Part shown: positions 1 to 5,449 of the stretch, piece by piece | Layout of the letters: the number at the start of each line of letters is the position of its first letter | Numbering within the stretch: the first letter of the stretch is position 1 | Assembly: GCA_036401895.1 (NCBI GenBank) | Contig: DASWTW010000478.1 | Coordinates: 1-5,892 of the forward strand | DNA from: LB3-1 sp036401895 | Lineage (GTDB): Bacteria; Chloroflexota; Chloroflexia; Chloroflexales; Kallotenuaceae | Direction: 5' to 3' | Length of the DNA: 5,892 nucleotides | Notes under the pieces: generated by a model | The model's input: the letters and a program-made list of their open reading frames with translations, nothing else | What the model was told of the DNA's origin: nothing | Databases searched by the model: none | Program-made: the position numbers and the translations under genes

Positions 1-324
1 CAGGTGGACGGCACCGAGGGCAGCGCGGTAGCCGGACTGCGCGATTGCCGCACGCAGCATCGCGTCAACACGCCCAAGGCCGTGTGGAACCCAGATATTC
101 CGAATCCGATCAACTTCTGGGATAACTGGCAGGAAGTGCCCGACAACCAGGTTTTTGACAACGCGTTCAAGGTGCAGTGGGAGATGTTCCTGCGGCACGT
201 CGCCTGTGACGAGCCGTTCCCCTACGACCTGATGGAAGGCGCCAAGGGCGTGCAGCTGGCCGAGCTTGGCCTGCGCTCGTGGCAGGAGCGCCGCTGGCTG
301 GACGTACCGGATCTGAAACTCTAA
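1..324 (+). CDS. Gfo/Idh/MocA family oxidoreductase, C-terminal fragment (5' end outside window)
   Basis: The reading frame is open from base 1, so the GTG at position 4 is not a real start; 107 residues of the C-terminus are present. The family consists of NAD(P)-dependent sugar or polyol dehydrogenases with an N-terminal Rossmann fold, which would lie upstream of this window, and a C-terminal alpha/beta substrate domain. What is visible fits the C-terminal domain: a strand with EGSAVAGL (residues 6-13), an aromatic segment NFWDNWQ (38-44), and the closing helix that carries EGAKGVQLAELGLRSW (79-94), where most members select and order the active site. The stop lies 9 nt before the next gene, so it is co-transcribed with the DUF993 and isomerase-like genes. 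It probably oxidises a sugar or sugar derivative, commonly to a keto intermediate. The substrate cannot be told from this fragment. The family call is firm and the specific function is not. Confidence 0.85.
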   Translation, partial: QVDGTEGSAVAGLRDCRTQHRVNTPKAVWNPDIPNPINFWDNWQEVPDNQVFDNAFKVQWEMFLRHVACDEPFPYDLMEGAKGVQLAELGLRSWQERRWLDVPDLKL

Positions 325-333
325 GAGGGCATT

Positions 334-1497
334 ATGTCAAAAGAACTGCTGTTGCCACGTTCTGACGGCACACTCGCCTCCTATCGTCCCGGCCCGCCTT
401 CGACGTTTCGTGCGCCCACGCAGCCGATCACCAGCCGCATTGCCTACTCGGCCGCACATGTCGTCGTCGATCCGCGCGCAGACGTCGATCCGATCGCCAA
501 TGGACAGGTCGATTGGGACGCGACACTCTCCTACCGGCGCTATCTATGGTCGCTGGGGCTGGCCGTAGCCGAGGCGATGGACACCGCGCAGCGCGGTATG
601 GGCCTGAGCTGGCAAACCGCCCAGGAATTGATCCAGCGCTCTGTGGCCGAGGCGCGCGCAGTCGGCGGCACGATTGCGTGTGGGGCCGGAACCGATCACC
701 TGGCGCCGGGACCAAACGTCACGCTGGACGAGGTCGAGGCCGCCTACGAGACGCAGTGCGGCTTTGTCGAGGCGGCGGGCGGCCGGATCATTCTGATGGC
801 CAGCCGGGCGCTGGCGGCTGTCGCGCAAGGGCCTGAGGATTACGCGCGAGTGTATGGCCGGATTCTGTCTCAGGTGCGGCAGCCGGTGATCCTGCACTGG
901 CTCGGCGACATGTTCGATCCGGCGCTGACCGGCTACTGGGGCACGCGCGATCTCGACGCGGCGATGGAAACCTGCCTCCGGATCATCGAGCAGCACGCCG
1001 CCAAGATCGACGGCATCAAGATCTCGCTGCTGAACAAAGACCGCGAGATCGCGATGCGGCGGCGCTTGCCGGCGAACGTGCGCATGTACACCGGCGACGA
1101 TTTCAACTATGCCGAGCTGATTCGCGGCGACGATCACGGCTACAGCCATGCGCTGCTGGGCATCTTCGACGCGATCGCTCCGGCTGCGTCGGCTGCGCTC
1201 CAGGCGCTTGAGGCCGGCGATCTCGACAGCTACGAGGCGATTCTCGCGCCCACGGTGCCGCTGTCACGCCATATCTTCCAGGCTCCGACCTACTACTACA
1301 AAACCGGCGTGGTTTTTCTGGCCTATCTGAACGGCCATCAGAGTCACTTTCGCATGCTGGCCGGCCACGAAAGCGCGCGCTCGGTGGTGCATCTTGCCGA
1401 GCTATTTGTGCTCGCCGATCGCGCCGGCATCCTCGGCGATCCCGAGCGGGCGACCGAGCGCATGCGCCGCGTGCTGGCGGTCGCGGGTATTGTCTAG
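334..1497 (+). CDS. DUF993 family protein, dihydrodipicolinate synthase-like aldolase
   Basis: This 387-residue protein matches the DUF993 group, usually annotated as dihydrodipicolinate synthase family protein, a TIM-barrel relative of class I lyases such as N-acetylneuraminate lyase. The segment GIKIS places a lysine (K229) where that superfamily carries the Schiff-base lysine. It is followed by TGDDFNY (253-259) and a Gly/Ser-rich stretch (HGYSHALLG), which mirror the substrate-pocket loop after the lysine. IACGAGTDHL (114-123) corresponds to the early active-site strand. The usual catalytic Tyr motif (YNxP) is replaced by VILHWLGDMFDP (185-196), so the chemistry may differ from true lyases. 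The ATG is supported by GAGGG at 325-329, directly after the upstream stop. It sits between a Gfo/Idh oxidoreductase and an epimerase-like barrel, which suggests a retro-aldol or dehydration step on an oxidised sugar. The family call is strong; the reaction is inferred and I know of no settled function. Confidence 0.88.
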   Translation: MSKELLLPRSDGTLASYRPGPPSTFRAPTQPITSRIAYSAAHVVVDPRADVDPIANGQVDWDATLSYRRYLWSLGLAVAEAMDTAQRGMGLSWQTAQELIQRSVAEARAVGGTIACGAGTDHLAPGPNVTLDEVEAAYETQCGFVEAAGGRIILMASRALAAVAQGPEDYARVYGRILSQVRQPVILHWLGDMFDPALTGYWGTRDLDAAMETCLRIIEQHAAKIDGIKISLLNKDREIAMRRRLPANVRMYTGDDFNYAELIRGDDHGYSHALLGIFDAIAPAASAALQALEAGDLDSYEAILAPTVPLSRHIFQAPTYYYKTGVVFLAYLNGHQSHFRMLAGHESARSVVHLAELFVLADRAGILGDPERATERMRRVLAVAGIV

Positions 1498-1506
1498 GAG
1501 GAGCAG

Positions 1507-2328
1507 ATGCGGCCACTCACGGATCTTTCACGCCTGAGCCTCAACCAGGCGACGACGCAGAGCTGGAGCTTAAAGCAGGCGGTCGACGGCTGCGCGCGGG
1601 CAGGCATTCCCTGGTTCGGCCCGTGGCGGCACAAAGTCGCCGAGACCGGCCTCAGCGCCAGCGCGCAGATCATTCGCGATGCCGGGCTCAAAGTATCGAG
1701 CCTGTGCCGGGGCGGCTTTTTCCCGGCGGCGACGGTCGCCGAGCGGCAGACGCGGATCGAGGACAATCGCCGCGCGATCGACGAGGCAGCGGAGCTGGGC
1801 ACCGATGTGCTGGTGCTGGTCTGCGGTCCCGCGCCGGATCGCAACATTCAGGCCGCGCGCGAGATGGTCCGCGACGGGATCGCCGAGCTGGTGCCGTATG
1901 CGCGTGAGCACGGCGTTAAGCTGGCGATCGAGCCGCTGCACCCGATGTTCGCCGCCGATCGCTCGGTGATCGTAACGCTTGGCCAGGCACTCGACATCGC
2001 GGAGCAGTTCCCGGCGCAGCAGGTCGGCGTGGCGATCGACGTCTACCACGTGTGGTGGGACCCCGAGGTTTACACGCAGATCAGCCGCGCGGAGGGCCGC
2101 ATTCTCGGCTTTCACGTCAACGATTGGCTGGTCCCGACGCCGGATCTGCTGCTGGGTCGCGGCATGATGGGCGACGGCGTGATCGAGCTGCGGCGGCTGC
2201 GTGCGGCGGTCGAGCTGGCCGGCTACAGCGGGCCGATCGAGGTCGAGATCTTCAACCAGGCGATCTGGGACGCCGACGGCGATGCGGTGCTGGCGCAGAT
2301 GTGCGAGCGCTACCTGGAACATGTGTAA
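1507..2328 (+). CDS. sugar phosphate isomerase/epimerase-like TIM-barrel protein
   Basis: This 273-residue protein belongs to the xylose isomerase-like (AP endonuclease family 2) TIM-barrel group. The divalent-metal ligands are visible in the expected order: E142 in IEPLH, D178 and H181 in AIDVYHVWWD, H203 in GFHVND, and E247 in PIEVEIFN. The GRGMMGDGVIEL segment (218-228) corresponds to the G-x-G-D-G loop seen before the last barrel strands. Members isomerise or epimerise sugars and keto-sugars, act on inositol derivatives, or process 3-keto-glycosides. The ATG has a perfect AGGAGG at 1496-1501 overlapping the preceding stop codon, spacing 5 nt, so translation is probably coupled to the DUF993 gene. 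It is the last gene of the operon; a strong terminator follows 10 nt after the stop. Length and motifs are complete. The exact substrate is not determinable from sequence alone. Confidence 0.88.
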   Translation: MRPLTDLSRLSLNQATTQSWSLKQAVDGCARAGIPWFGPWRHKVAETGLSASAQIIRDAGLKVSSLCRGGFFPAATVAERQTRIEDNRRAIDEAAELGTDVLVLVCGPAPDRNIQAAREMVRDGIAELVPYAREHGVKLAIEPLHPMFAADRSVIVTLGQALDIAEQFPAQQVGVAIDVYHVWWDPEVYTQISRAEGRILGFHVNDWLVPTPDLLLGRGMMGDGVIELRRLRAAVELAGYSGPIEVEIFNQAIWDADGDAVLAQMCERYLEHV

Positions 2329-2338
2329 GGTTTTGAAG

Positions 2339-2373
2339 AAGAGCGGCACGAGTAAGATCGTGTCGCTCTTTTT
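2339..2373 (+). terminator. rho-independent terminator of the sugar operon
   Basis: Arms 2339-2351 (AAGAGCGGCACGA) and 2358-2370 (TCGTGTCGCTCTT) pair along 13 positions with a single G-U wobble. The loop is the 6-nt GTAAGA, and the T run is TTTTT at 2369-2373. It starts 10 nt after the stop of the isomerase-like gene, so it closes the operon and separates it from the BNR gene downstream. Confidence 0.92.
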
Positions 2374-2414
2374 GGCGTTGGGTAATGAAAGAACTCTTCT
2401 GGAAAAAGCGGGCC

Positions 2415-2427
2415 ACGCTCTGAGCGT
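2415..2427. promoter_or_regulatory. short perfect dyad in the BNR gene leader, candidate operator
   Basis: ACGCTC-T-GAGCGT is a perfect 6+6 inverted repeat with a one-base centre. It lies about 50 nt upstream of the BNR start and downstream of the operon terminator, in the only space where a promoter for the BNR gene could be. There is no T run after it, so it is not a terminator. I could not identify convincing -35 and -10 hexamers around it. A 13-bp dyad can occur by chance, so this is a tentative call. Confidence 0.3.
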
Positions 2428-2477
2428 CATCCCCTTCACGAAGACAGCGGACAACTGCCGACCGCGAGCAAGATTGC

Positions 2478-3806
2478 ATGAATGACATCAGCGCACGCAT
2501 GATCGAGCTGAACGACAACGGCGCCTGGTCGTGGTTTATGGACGAGCGAACGATCGTCCACCGGGGCAAACTGTTGGTCGGCTCGATGCGCTCAACCGAT
2601 AAAGATTTTGAGCAGGGCATGGTCGAGCCGCAGTGGGGCAACTGCGAGCTGGCTGTGCATGATCTGGCGACAGGCCGGACGCACGTCGTCATGCTGCACG
2701 AGCATTTCGAGCAGGACGACCACAACGGCCCGGCGCTGCACGTTCGGCCGGATGGACGCGTCGTCGCCATCTACACGCGGCACTCCTTCGAGCGCAAGGT
2801 ATTCTGGCGCGTATCGGAGTCAGACGATCTGCTGACATGGGGGCCGGAGCACGAGTTTGTGACACCCGGCAAGGATCATCCACCGTTCGGCGGCGACAAC
2901 GTGACCTACTCGAATCCGTTCCAGCCGCGTGCCGAGGGCGGGCGCCTGTACAACTTCTTTCGATCCGTCGCCCACCAGCAGAACTGGATGTACAGCGACG
3001 ATCACGGCGGAACGTGGCACTACGGCGGGATGTTCCTACGCGGCCACCAGGGCTACGCGCCGTACTTCAAGTACGCGACAAACAACGAGGATACGTTCTT
3101 CTTCGTCGGCACCGAGGATCACCCGCGCCAGTTCGACAACAGCGTGTACGCCGGTTTCATCCGTGGCGGGAAGATCCACTACAGCGACGGCCGAGTATAC
3201 GCTCCGCTGAGTCGAACCACGGAGAAGTCGGGCGACATCTGGGATCTAACCTGCGTCTACCGTGGCGACGCCGACCACGTCGCGTGGGTGATCGATCTGC
3301 ATCTCGACTCGGATGGCCGGCCGGTATGCGTGTTCAGCACCCAGCGCGACGGCCGGGGATTGCCGCGCGGCCAGGGTGGATTCGACCACCGGTTCCACTA
3401 TGCCCGCTGGGACGGCACCCGCTGGATCGAGCACGAGATCGCCTACGCCGGCACGCGGCTCTACCCGCACGAGGACGATTACACCGGCCTCGTCGCGATC
3501 GATCCCCAGGACGTAAGCTCCATCTTCATCTCCACCGACGCCGATCCGGTGACCGGCAAGCCGCTCATCAGCTCCGCCGATGGCCAGCGGCACCACGAGC
3601 TTTTTCACGGCCGTACGCGAGACGGCGGCGCGACCTGGCAGTGGACGCCGCTGACGCAGAACTCGCCTACAGACAACCTGCGCCCGATCGTTCCGATCTG
3701 GGACGATCCACGCGTCGCGCTGGTTTGGATGCACGGCCGCTACGAGGGCAACCGTGGGCCGTGGAACACCAAAGTCGTCGCGGCGATCATGCCCCGACCC
3801 AACTGA
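2478..3806 (+). CDS. BNR/Asp-box beta-propeller protein (BNR_4-like), possible glycan-active enzyme
   Basis: This 442-residue protein is built of propeller blades. Asp-box motifs (S-x-D-x-G-x-T-W) are seen at SDDHGGTW (173-180) and, without the leading Ser, RDGGATW (381-387). The early segments LNDNGAWSWFMDER (11-24) and DDHNGPALHVRPDGR (80-94) are typical of BNR_4 proteins, a group that includes predicted sialidases and PL24/PL25-type ulvan lyases. Several His and Tyr in conserved surroundings (H82, H102, H166, Y331 region RLYPHEDDYTG) could line a pocket. No signal peptide or membrane segment is visible at the N-terminus, so a cytoplasmic role on imported oligosaccharides is more likely than secretion. 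The start is uncertain: ATG 2478 has no clear Shine-Dalgarno, and M8 at 2499 is an alternative. It is transcribed separately from the upstream sugar operon. True sialidase activity is not supported, because no FRIP/RIP arginine motif was found. The fold call is good and the reaction unknown. Confidence 0.8.
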   Translation: MNDISARMIELNDNGAWSWFMDERTIVHRGKLLVGSMRSTDKDFEQGMVEPQWGNCELAVHDLATGRTHVVMLHEHFEQDDHNGPALHVRPDGRVVAIYTRHSFERKVFWRVSESDDLLTWGPEHEFVTPGKDHPPFGGDNVTYSNPFQPRAEGGRLYNFFRSVAHQQNWMYSDDHGGTWHYGGMFLRGHQGYAPYFKYATNNEDTFFFVGTEDHPRQFDNSVYAGFIRGGKIHYSDGRVYAPLSRTTEKSGDIWDLTCVYRGDADHVAWVIDLHLDSDGRPVCVFSTQRDGRGLPRGQGGFDHRFHYARWDGTRWIEHEIAYAGTRLYPHEDDYTGLVAIDPQDVSSIFISTDADPVTGKPLISSADGQRHHELFHGRTRDGGATWQWTPLTQNSPTDNLRPIVPIWDDPRVALVWMHGRYEGNRGPWNTKVVAAIMPRPN

Positions 3807-3862
3807 GCAAGTCAGCGACGCCACAGACTACAGCTTCATGAGATTGACCGACGTGACCCAGC

Positions 3863-3877
3863 AGCTGTTGTGCAGCT
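3863..3877. terminator. weak hairpin between convergent genes, possible terminator
   Basis: AGCTG (3863-3867) and CAGCT (3873-3877) form a 5-bp stem with loop TTGTG in the 83-bp gap between the convergent BNR and hydrolase genes. On the + strand a TTTT follows about 10 nt later (GATTTTA), which is too far for a canonical terminator. The position suits a bidirectional terminator but the structure is weak. Confidence 0.25.
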
Positions 3878-3889
3878 AGCAGGTCGATT

Positions 3890-4456
3890 TTACCCCTCGG
3901 CGCTGGTCTCTGTTCGCCGTATATCTTCAGCAACTTCAGCTAAATCATTCCCAAATTGATGCCCACGCTCATCGAACGTACGGATGGTTGCTTGTGGCAG
4001 TTTTGCTGCATACAGCGCAAGATGCGCATACGGTACGACCTCGTCATCCCGGCTATGGTACAAGAAGATTCGTGGGATGTTCTCCAGCTTTGCCGCGACG
4101 TCTTCGCGCAACCGCGCCTCGTCCCACGTCCAGAACTCATCAGCCCCCCAGTATGGAGTGGCGAGCAGAAACAGTGAGGTGATAGGTTTGTCGGGCTGCT
4201 CCTCGGAAAGATATTTGATGAGAACCGAAGCACCTACAGAATGCCCTACCAGAACAACTTGATCGTTCAGGGTAGCTAGCTCTCGTTCAATGGGAGCCTT
4301 CCAATCCGCATACGTCGCGCTGTCCTCCTCTGGCATTTTTGGATAGCGCACCTCGTATGCCGGACCAAGGGCGTTTTGTAGCGATGCAGCCAGTATTCCA
4401 TCCTCCTCGAACGCACCCTCTCCAGCGCCGTGTATAAAGAGCACATGCTTTTTCAA
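3890..4456 (-). CDS. small alpha/beta hydrolase, RBBP9/YdeN-like
   Basis: This 188-residue protein is a complete compact alpha/beta hydrolase of the size usual for the RBBP9/YdeN group (about 190). It opens with the first strand and oxyanion region HVLFIHGAGEG (4-14). The nucleophile elbow is GHSVG (71-75, Ser73), the acid is most likely Asp138 in HSRDDEVVP (134-142), and the base is His166 in ERGHQFG (163-169). The full catalytic triad is therefore present. The segment PYWGADEFW (101-109) matches the aromatic loop typical of this group. It likely hydrolyses a small ester or related substrate in the cytoplasm; there is no signal peptide. Translation starts at a TTG, chosen because an AAGGAG lies 8 nt upstream and the sequence MKKHVLFIHG fits the family N-terminus. 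No in-frame ATG fits as well. The gene is convergent with the BNR gene, lies downstream of the methyltransferase, and is of lower G+C than the left half of the window. Confidence 0.87.
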   Translation of the reverse strand: MKKHVLFIHGAGEGAFEEDGILAASLQNALGPAYEVRYPKMPEEDSATYADWKAPIERELATLNDQVVLVGHSVGASVLIKYLSEEQPDKPITSLFLLATPYWGADEFWTWDEARLREDVAAKLENIPRIFLYHSRDDEVVPYAHLALYAAKLPQATIRTFDERGHQFGNDLAEVAEDIRRTETSAEG

Positions 4457-4464
4457 GTATGGTT

Positions 4465-4470
4465 CTCCTT
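4465..4470 (-). promoter_or_regulatory. ribosome binding site AAGGAG for the hydrolase TTG start
   Basis: On the minus strand AAGGAG lies 8 nt before the TTG at 4454-4456. It is a near-perfect Shine-Dalgarno and fixes the unusual start codon. Confidence 0.8.
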
Positions 4471-4507
4471 AGAAGTAGTATCTCCCTGCTATGATAATGG
4501 TGTCGCA

Positions 4508-4516
4508 ATTGTAGCA
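4508..4516 (-). promoter_or_regulatory. extended -10 promoter candidate for the hydrolase
   Basis: The minus strand reads TGC-TACAAT here, an extended -10 (TGnTATAAT-type). Transcription would start near 4500 and give a leader of about 45 nt to the TTG start. The hexamer 17 nt upstream (CGATAC, 4531-4536) is a poor -35, as expected when the -10 is extended or when an activator helps. This is pattern-based only. Confidence 0.45.
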
Positions 4517-4522
4517 TCTGAG

Positions 4523-4541
4523 TGTGACAAGTATCGTCACA
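4523..4541. promoter_or_regulatory. dyad TGTGAC-N7-GTCACA, candidate operator over the hydrolase promoter
   Basis: TGTGAC (4523-4528) and GTCACA (4536-4541) are perfect inverted half-sites 7 nt apart. The dyad covers the -35 region of the promoter candidate at 4508-4516, so a dimeric regulator bound here would control the hydrolase gene. The half-sites resemble CRP/FNR-family boxes, but the spacing is 3 nt longer than the CRP consensus TGTGA-N6-TCACA. A TetR-, GntR- or MerR-type protein is equally possible. Confidence 0.45.
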
Positions 4542-4569
4542 GAGGCGGCGAAGGGGCAAGTGGCCTTGA

Positions 4570-4616
4570 TGCCGCCCAACTGGGAACAAACGAATCGGAT
4601 TCGTATATTCCCTTGA
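4570..4616. repeat. palindromic intergenic repeat, copy 1
   Basis: This is a 47-bp element in the same orientation as the copy at 5345-5393; by hand about 43 of 50 alignment columns agree. Its core is a near-palindrome: arms 4582-4596 and 4598-4612 are 15 nt each around a single central G, with 13 of 15 complementary, including the perfect inner part CGAATC-G-GATTCG (4591-4603). CAA (4577-4580 region) and TTG (4613-4615) extend the pairing outside. One + strand mismatch becomes a G-T wobble on the minus strand, so a minus-strand RNA hairpin would be slightly more stable. The element begins 8 nt after the methyltransferase stop and has no T run. It is not coding on either strand as far as I can see. 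Confidence 0.8.
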
Positions 4617-4624
4617 CATCCTGC

Positions 4625-5287
4625 TTACGGCACGCGCGCTTGACCTCGCCAAGCGCACTTCCGCCACTCAGTACGTGTATGAGCTTGTATCGTGAGGAAC
4701 TCAAGCTTCACATCGGACCAATTCCTCAGGAGGTCACGCAGATAGTCCTCGGAAAAGAAATGCATCGTTTGACCATCAGCTTCACGAACATAATTCGGTT
4801 CGAGTTCCTCGATCACAGGCTTACGTTTTGCCCGTAATGGCCGATCTTCAAGCGCATTGACATGAAAGACAAATACACCTTGTGGTCGCACGATCCGCCG
4901 AATATCAGCAAAGAGCTGACGAGTAATCGTGTCATTGAACATGTGGAGCGAAACATTCGCCATCACCCCATCAAAGCGTGCGGAGCGAAACGGTAAGGTG
5001 TGTGCCATATCGGCAAGCACGAAGGAACTATTCGGGAGCTGTTTGTGTTGTGCAGCACGCAACGCTTGACGAGAATAATCAAGACCAGTCACAGTGAAAC
5101 CGGCACACGCTAAACGGCGGGTATCGTTCCCAGTACCACAGCCGAGGTCGAGCACAGACTGCGCTTGTGCGTGATGCAGGATTGGGATGAAAGCGTTTGT
5201 CCATTGCTCGTTCCAATCGAGATCCTGACCTGCTTGCTGGAGGTTGCCAAAGTAGGTATCCCAATGTGTTGCTTGTGCATAGCTCAT
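4625..5287 (-). CDS. class I SAM-dependent methyltransferase
   Basis: This 220-residue protein (from the ATG) is a Rossmann-type methyltransferase. Motif I is VLDLGCGTGND (45-55), the acidic residue that binds the SAM ribose is D70 in GLDYS, and D93 in LADMAHTLPF is in the adenine-contact position. FDGVMANVSLHMF (105-117) is motif IV with the following helix, and RIVRPQGVFVFHV (131-143) is the late strand with the conserved Pro-x-Gly turn. Length and architecture fit a small-molecule methyltransferase of the Methyltransf_11/25 type; the substrate is unknown. I chose the ATG at 5285-5287 over the in-frame GTG at 5300-5302 because GGGAG at 5296-5300 lies 8 nt before the ATG, while the GTG overlaps it. 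G+C is about 53% in a sampled line, clearly below the left part of the window, and the gene is bracketed by two copies of a palindromic repeat. This suggests acquisition separately from its neighbours. Confidence 0.88.
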   Translation of the reverse strand: MSYAQATHWDTYFGNLQQAGQDLDWNEQWTNAFIPILHHAQAQSVLDLGCGTGNDTRRLACAGFTVTGLDYSRQALRAAQHKQLPNSSFVLADMAHTLPFRSARFDGVMANVSLHMFNDTITRQLFADIRRIVRPQGVFVFHVNALEDRPLRAKRKPVIEELEPNYVREADGQTMHFFSEDYLRDLLRNWSDVKLEFLTIQAHTRTEWRKCAWRGQARVP

Positions 5288-5295
5288 CTGGTTTA

Positions 5296-5300
5296 CTCCC
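5296..5300 (-). promoter_or_regulatory. ribosome binding site GGGAG deciding the methyltransferase start
   Basis: GGGAG on the minus strand, 8 nt before the ATG at 5287. It overlaps the upstream in-frame GTG and therefore favours the shorter 220-residue product. Confidence 0.7.
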
Positions 5301-5325
5301 ACGCGCTAGCTACTCTACAGCCGGT

Positions 5326-5354
5326 AGAATAGCTTTGGAACGAGTGCCGCTCAA
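5326..5354 (-). promoter_or_regulatory. sigma70-like promoter candidate for the methyltransferase
   Basis: On the minus strand TTGAGC (5349-5354) and TATTCT (5326-5331) are separated by exactly 17 nt, each with 4 of 6 matches to the consensus. The start point would be near 5319, leaving a leader of about 30 nt. The -35 lies inside the palindromic repeat copy 2, so the repeat may contribute to expression. Confidence 0.5.
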
Positions 5355-5393
5355 CTATGGGACACACGAATCGGGTTCGTATATTCCCCTTGA
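5345..5393. repeat. palindromic intergenic repeat, copy 2
   Basis: This 49-bp element matches copy 1 (4570-4616) in direct orientation. The strongest shared block is CGAATCGG-R-TTCGTATATTCCC followed by TTGA, and the other end shares TGCCGCYCAACT. It is also a near-palindrome: on the minus strand TATACGAA pairs with TTCGTGTG through two G-T wobbles, then GGG with CCC after one bulge. CTAT (5355-5358) and ATAG (5393-5396) add a further outer pair. The changes relative to copy 1 mostly keep pairing, which hints at selection for structure. It lies between the glycerate kinase stop and the methyltransferase start, with no T run. Confidence 0.8.
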
Positions 5394-5449
5394 TAGGCGT
5401 ACACGACGTAGGCAGCAGACGAAATCACGACCAACTTTGCAGAGTTAAC

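Noticed and set aside
544..2454. Long minus-strand reading frames opposite the DUF993 and isomerase-like genes (for example 544-1149 and 1570-2454)
   Set aside because: They are Arg/Ala/His-rich, have no recognisable domains, and lie fully opposite genes with clear catalytic motifs. High G+C makes such frames expected.
2837..3841. Long + strand frame and minus-strand frame (3246-3824) overlapping the BNR gene
   Set aside because: Arg-rich, low-complexity translations without motifs; the BNR frame has Asp boxes and explains the region.
4523..4541. Canonical CRP site
   Set aside because: The half-sites TGTGA and TCACA are present but are 9 nt apart instead of 6, so it does not fit the CRP consensus.
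4570..4616. Intrinsic terminator of the methyltransferase
   Set aside because: The hairpin position right after the stop fits, but there is no T run on the minus strand after the stem and the same element occurs in a second place; rho-dependent or structural roles remain possible.
4625..4690. Frameshift at the C-terminus of the methyltransferase
   Set aside because: The tail TEWRKCAWRGQARVP looked odd, but length and preceding motifs are normal and no better continuation was seen in another frame.
4430..4837. Plus-strand reading frame across the hydrolase promoter and the methyltransferase 3' end
   Set aside because: It has no family features and overlaps well-supported minus-strand genes, a promoter and a repeat.
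4570..5393. Integron attC sites flanking a methyltransferase cassette
   Set aside because: Both repeats carry a sequence that fits RYYYAAC (GCCCAAC 4574-4580, GCTCAAC 5349-5355), and cassette-like order is present. However, the partner GTTRRRY is missing: the opposite end reads CTTGA with C in place of the essential G. The elements are also shorter than usual attC sites, and no integrase is in the window.
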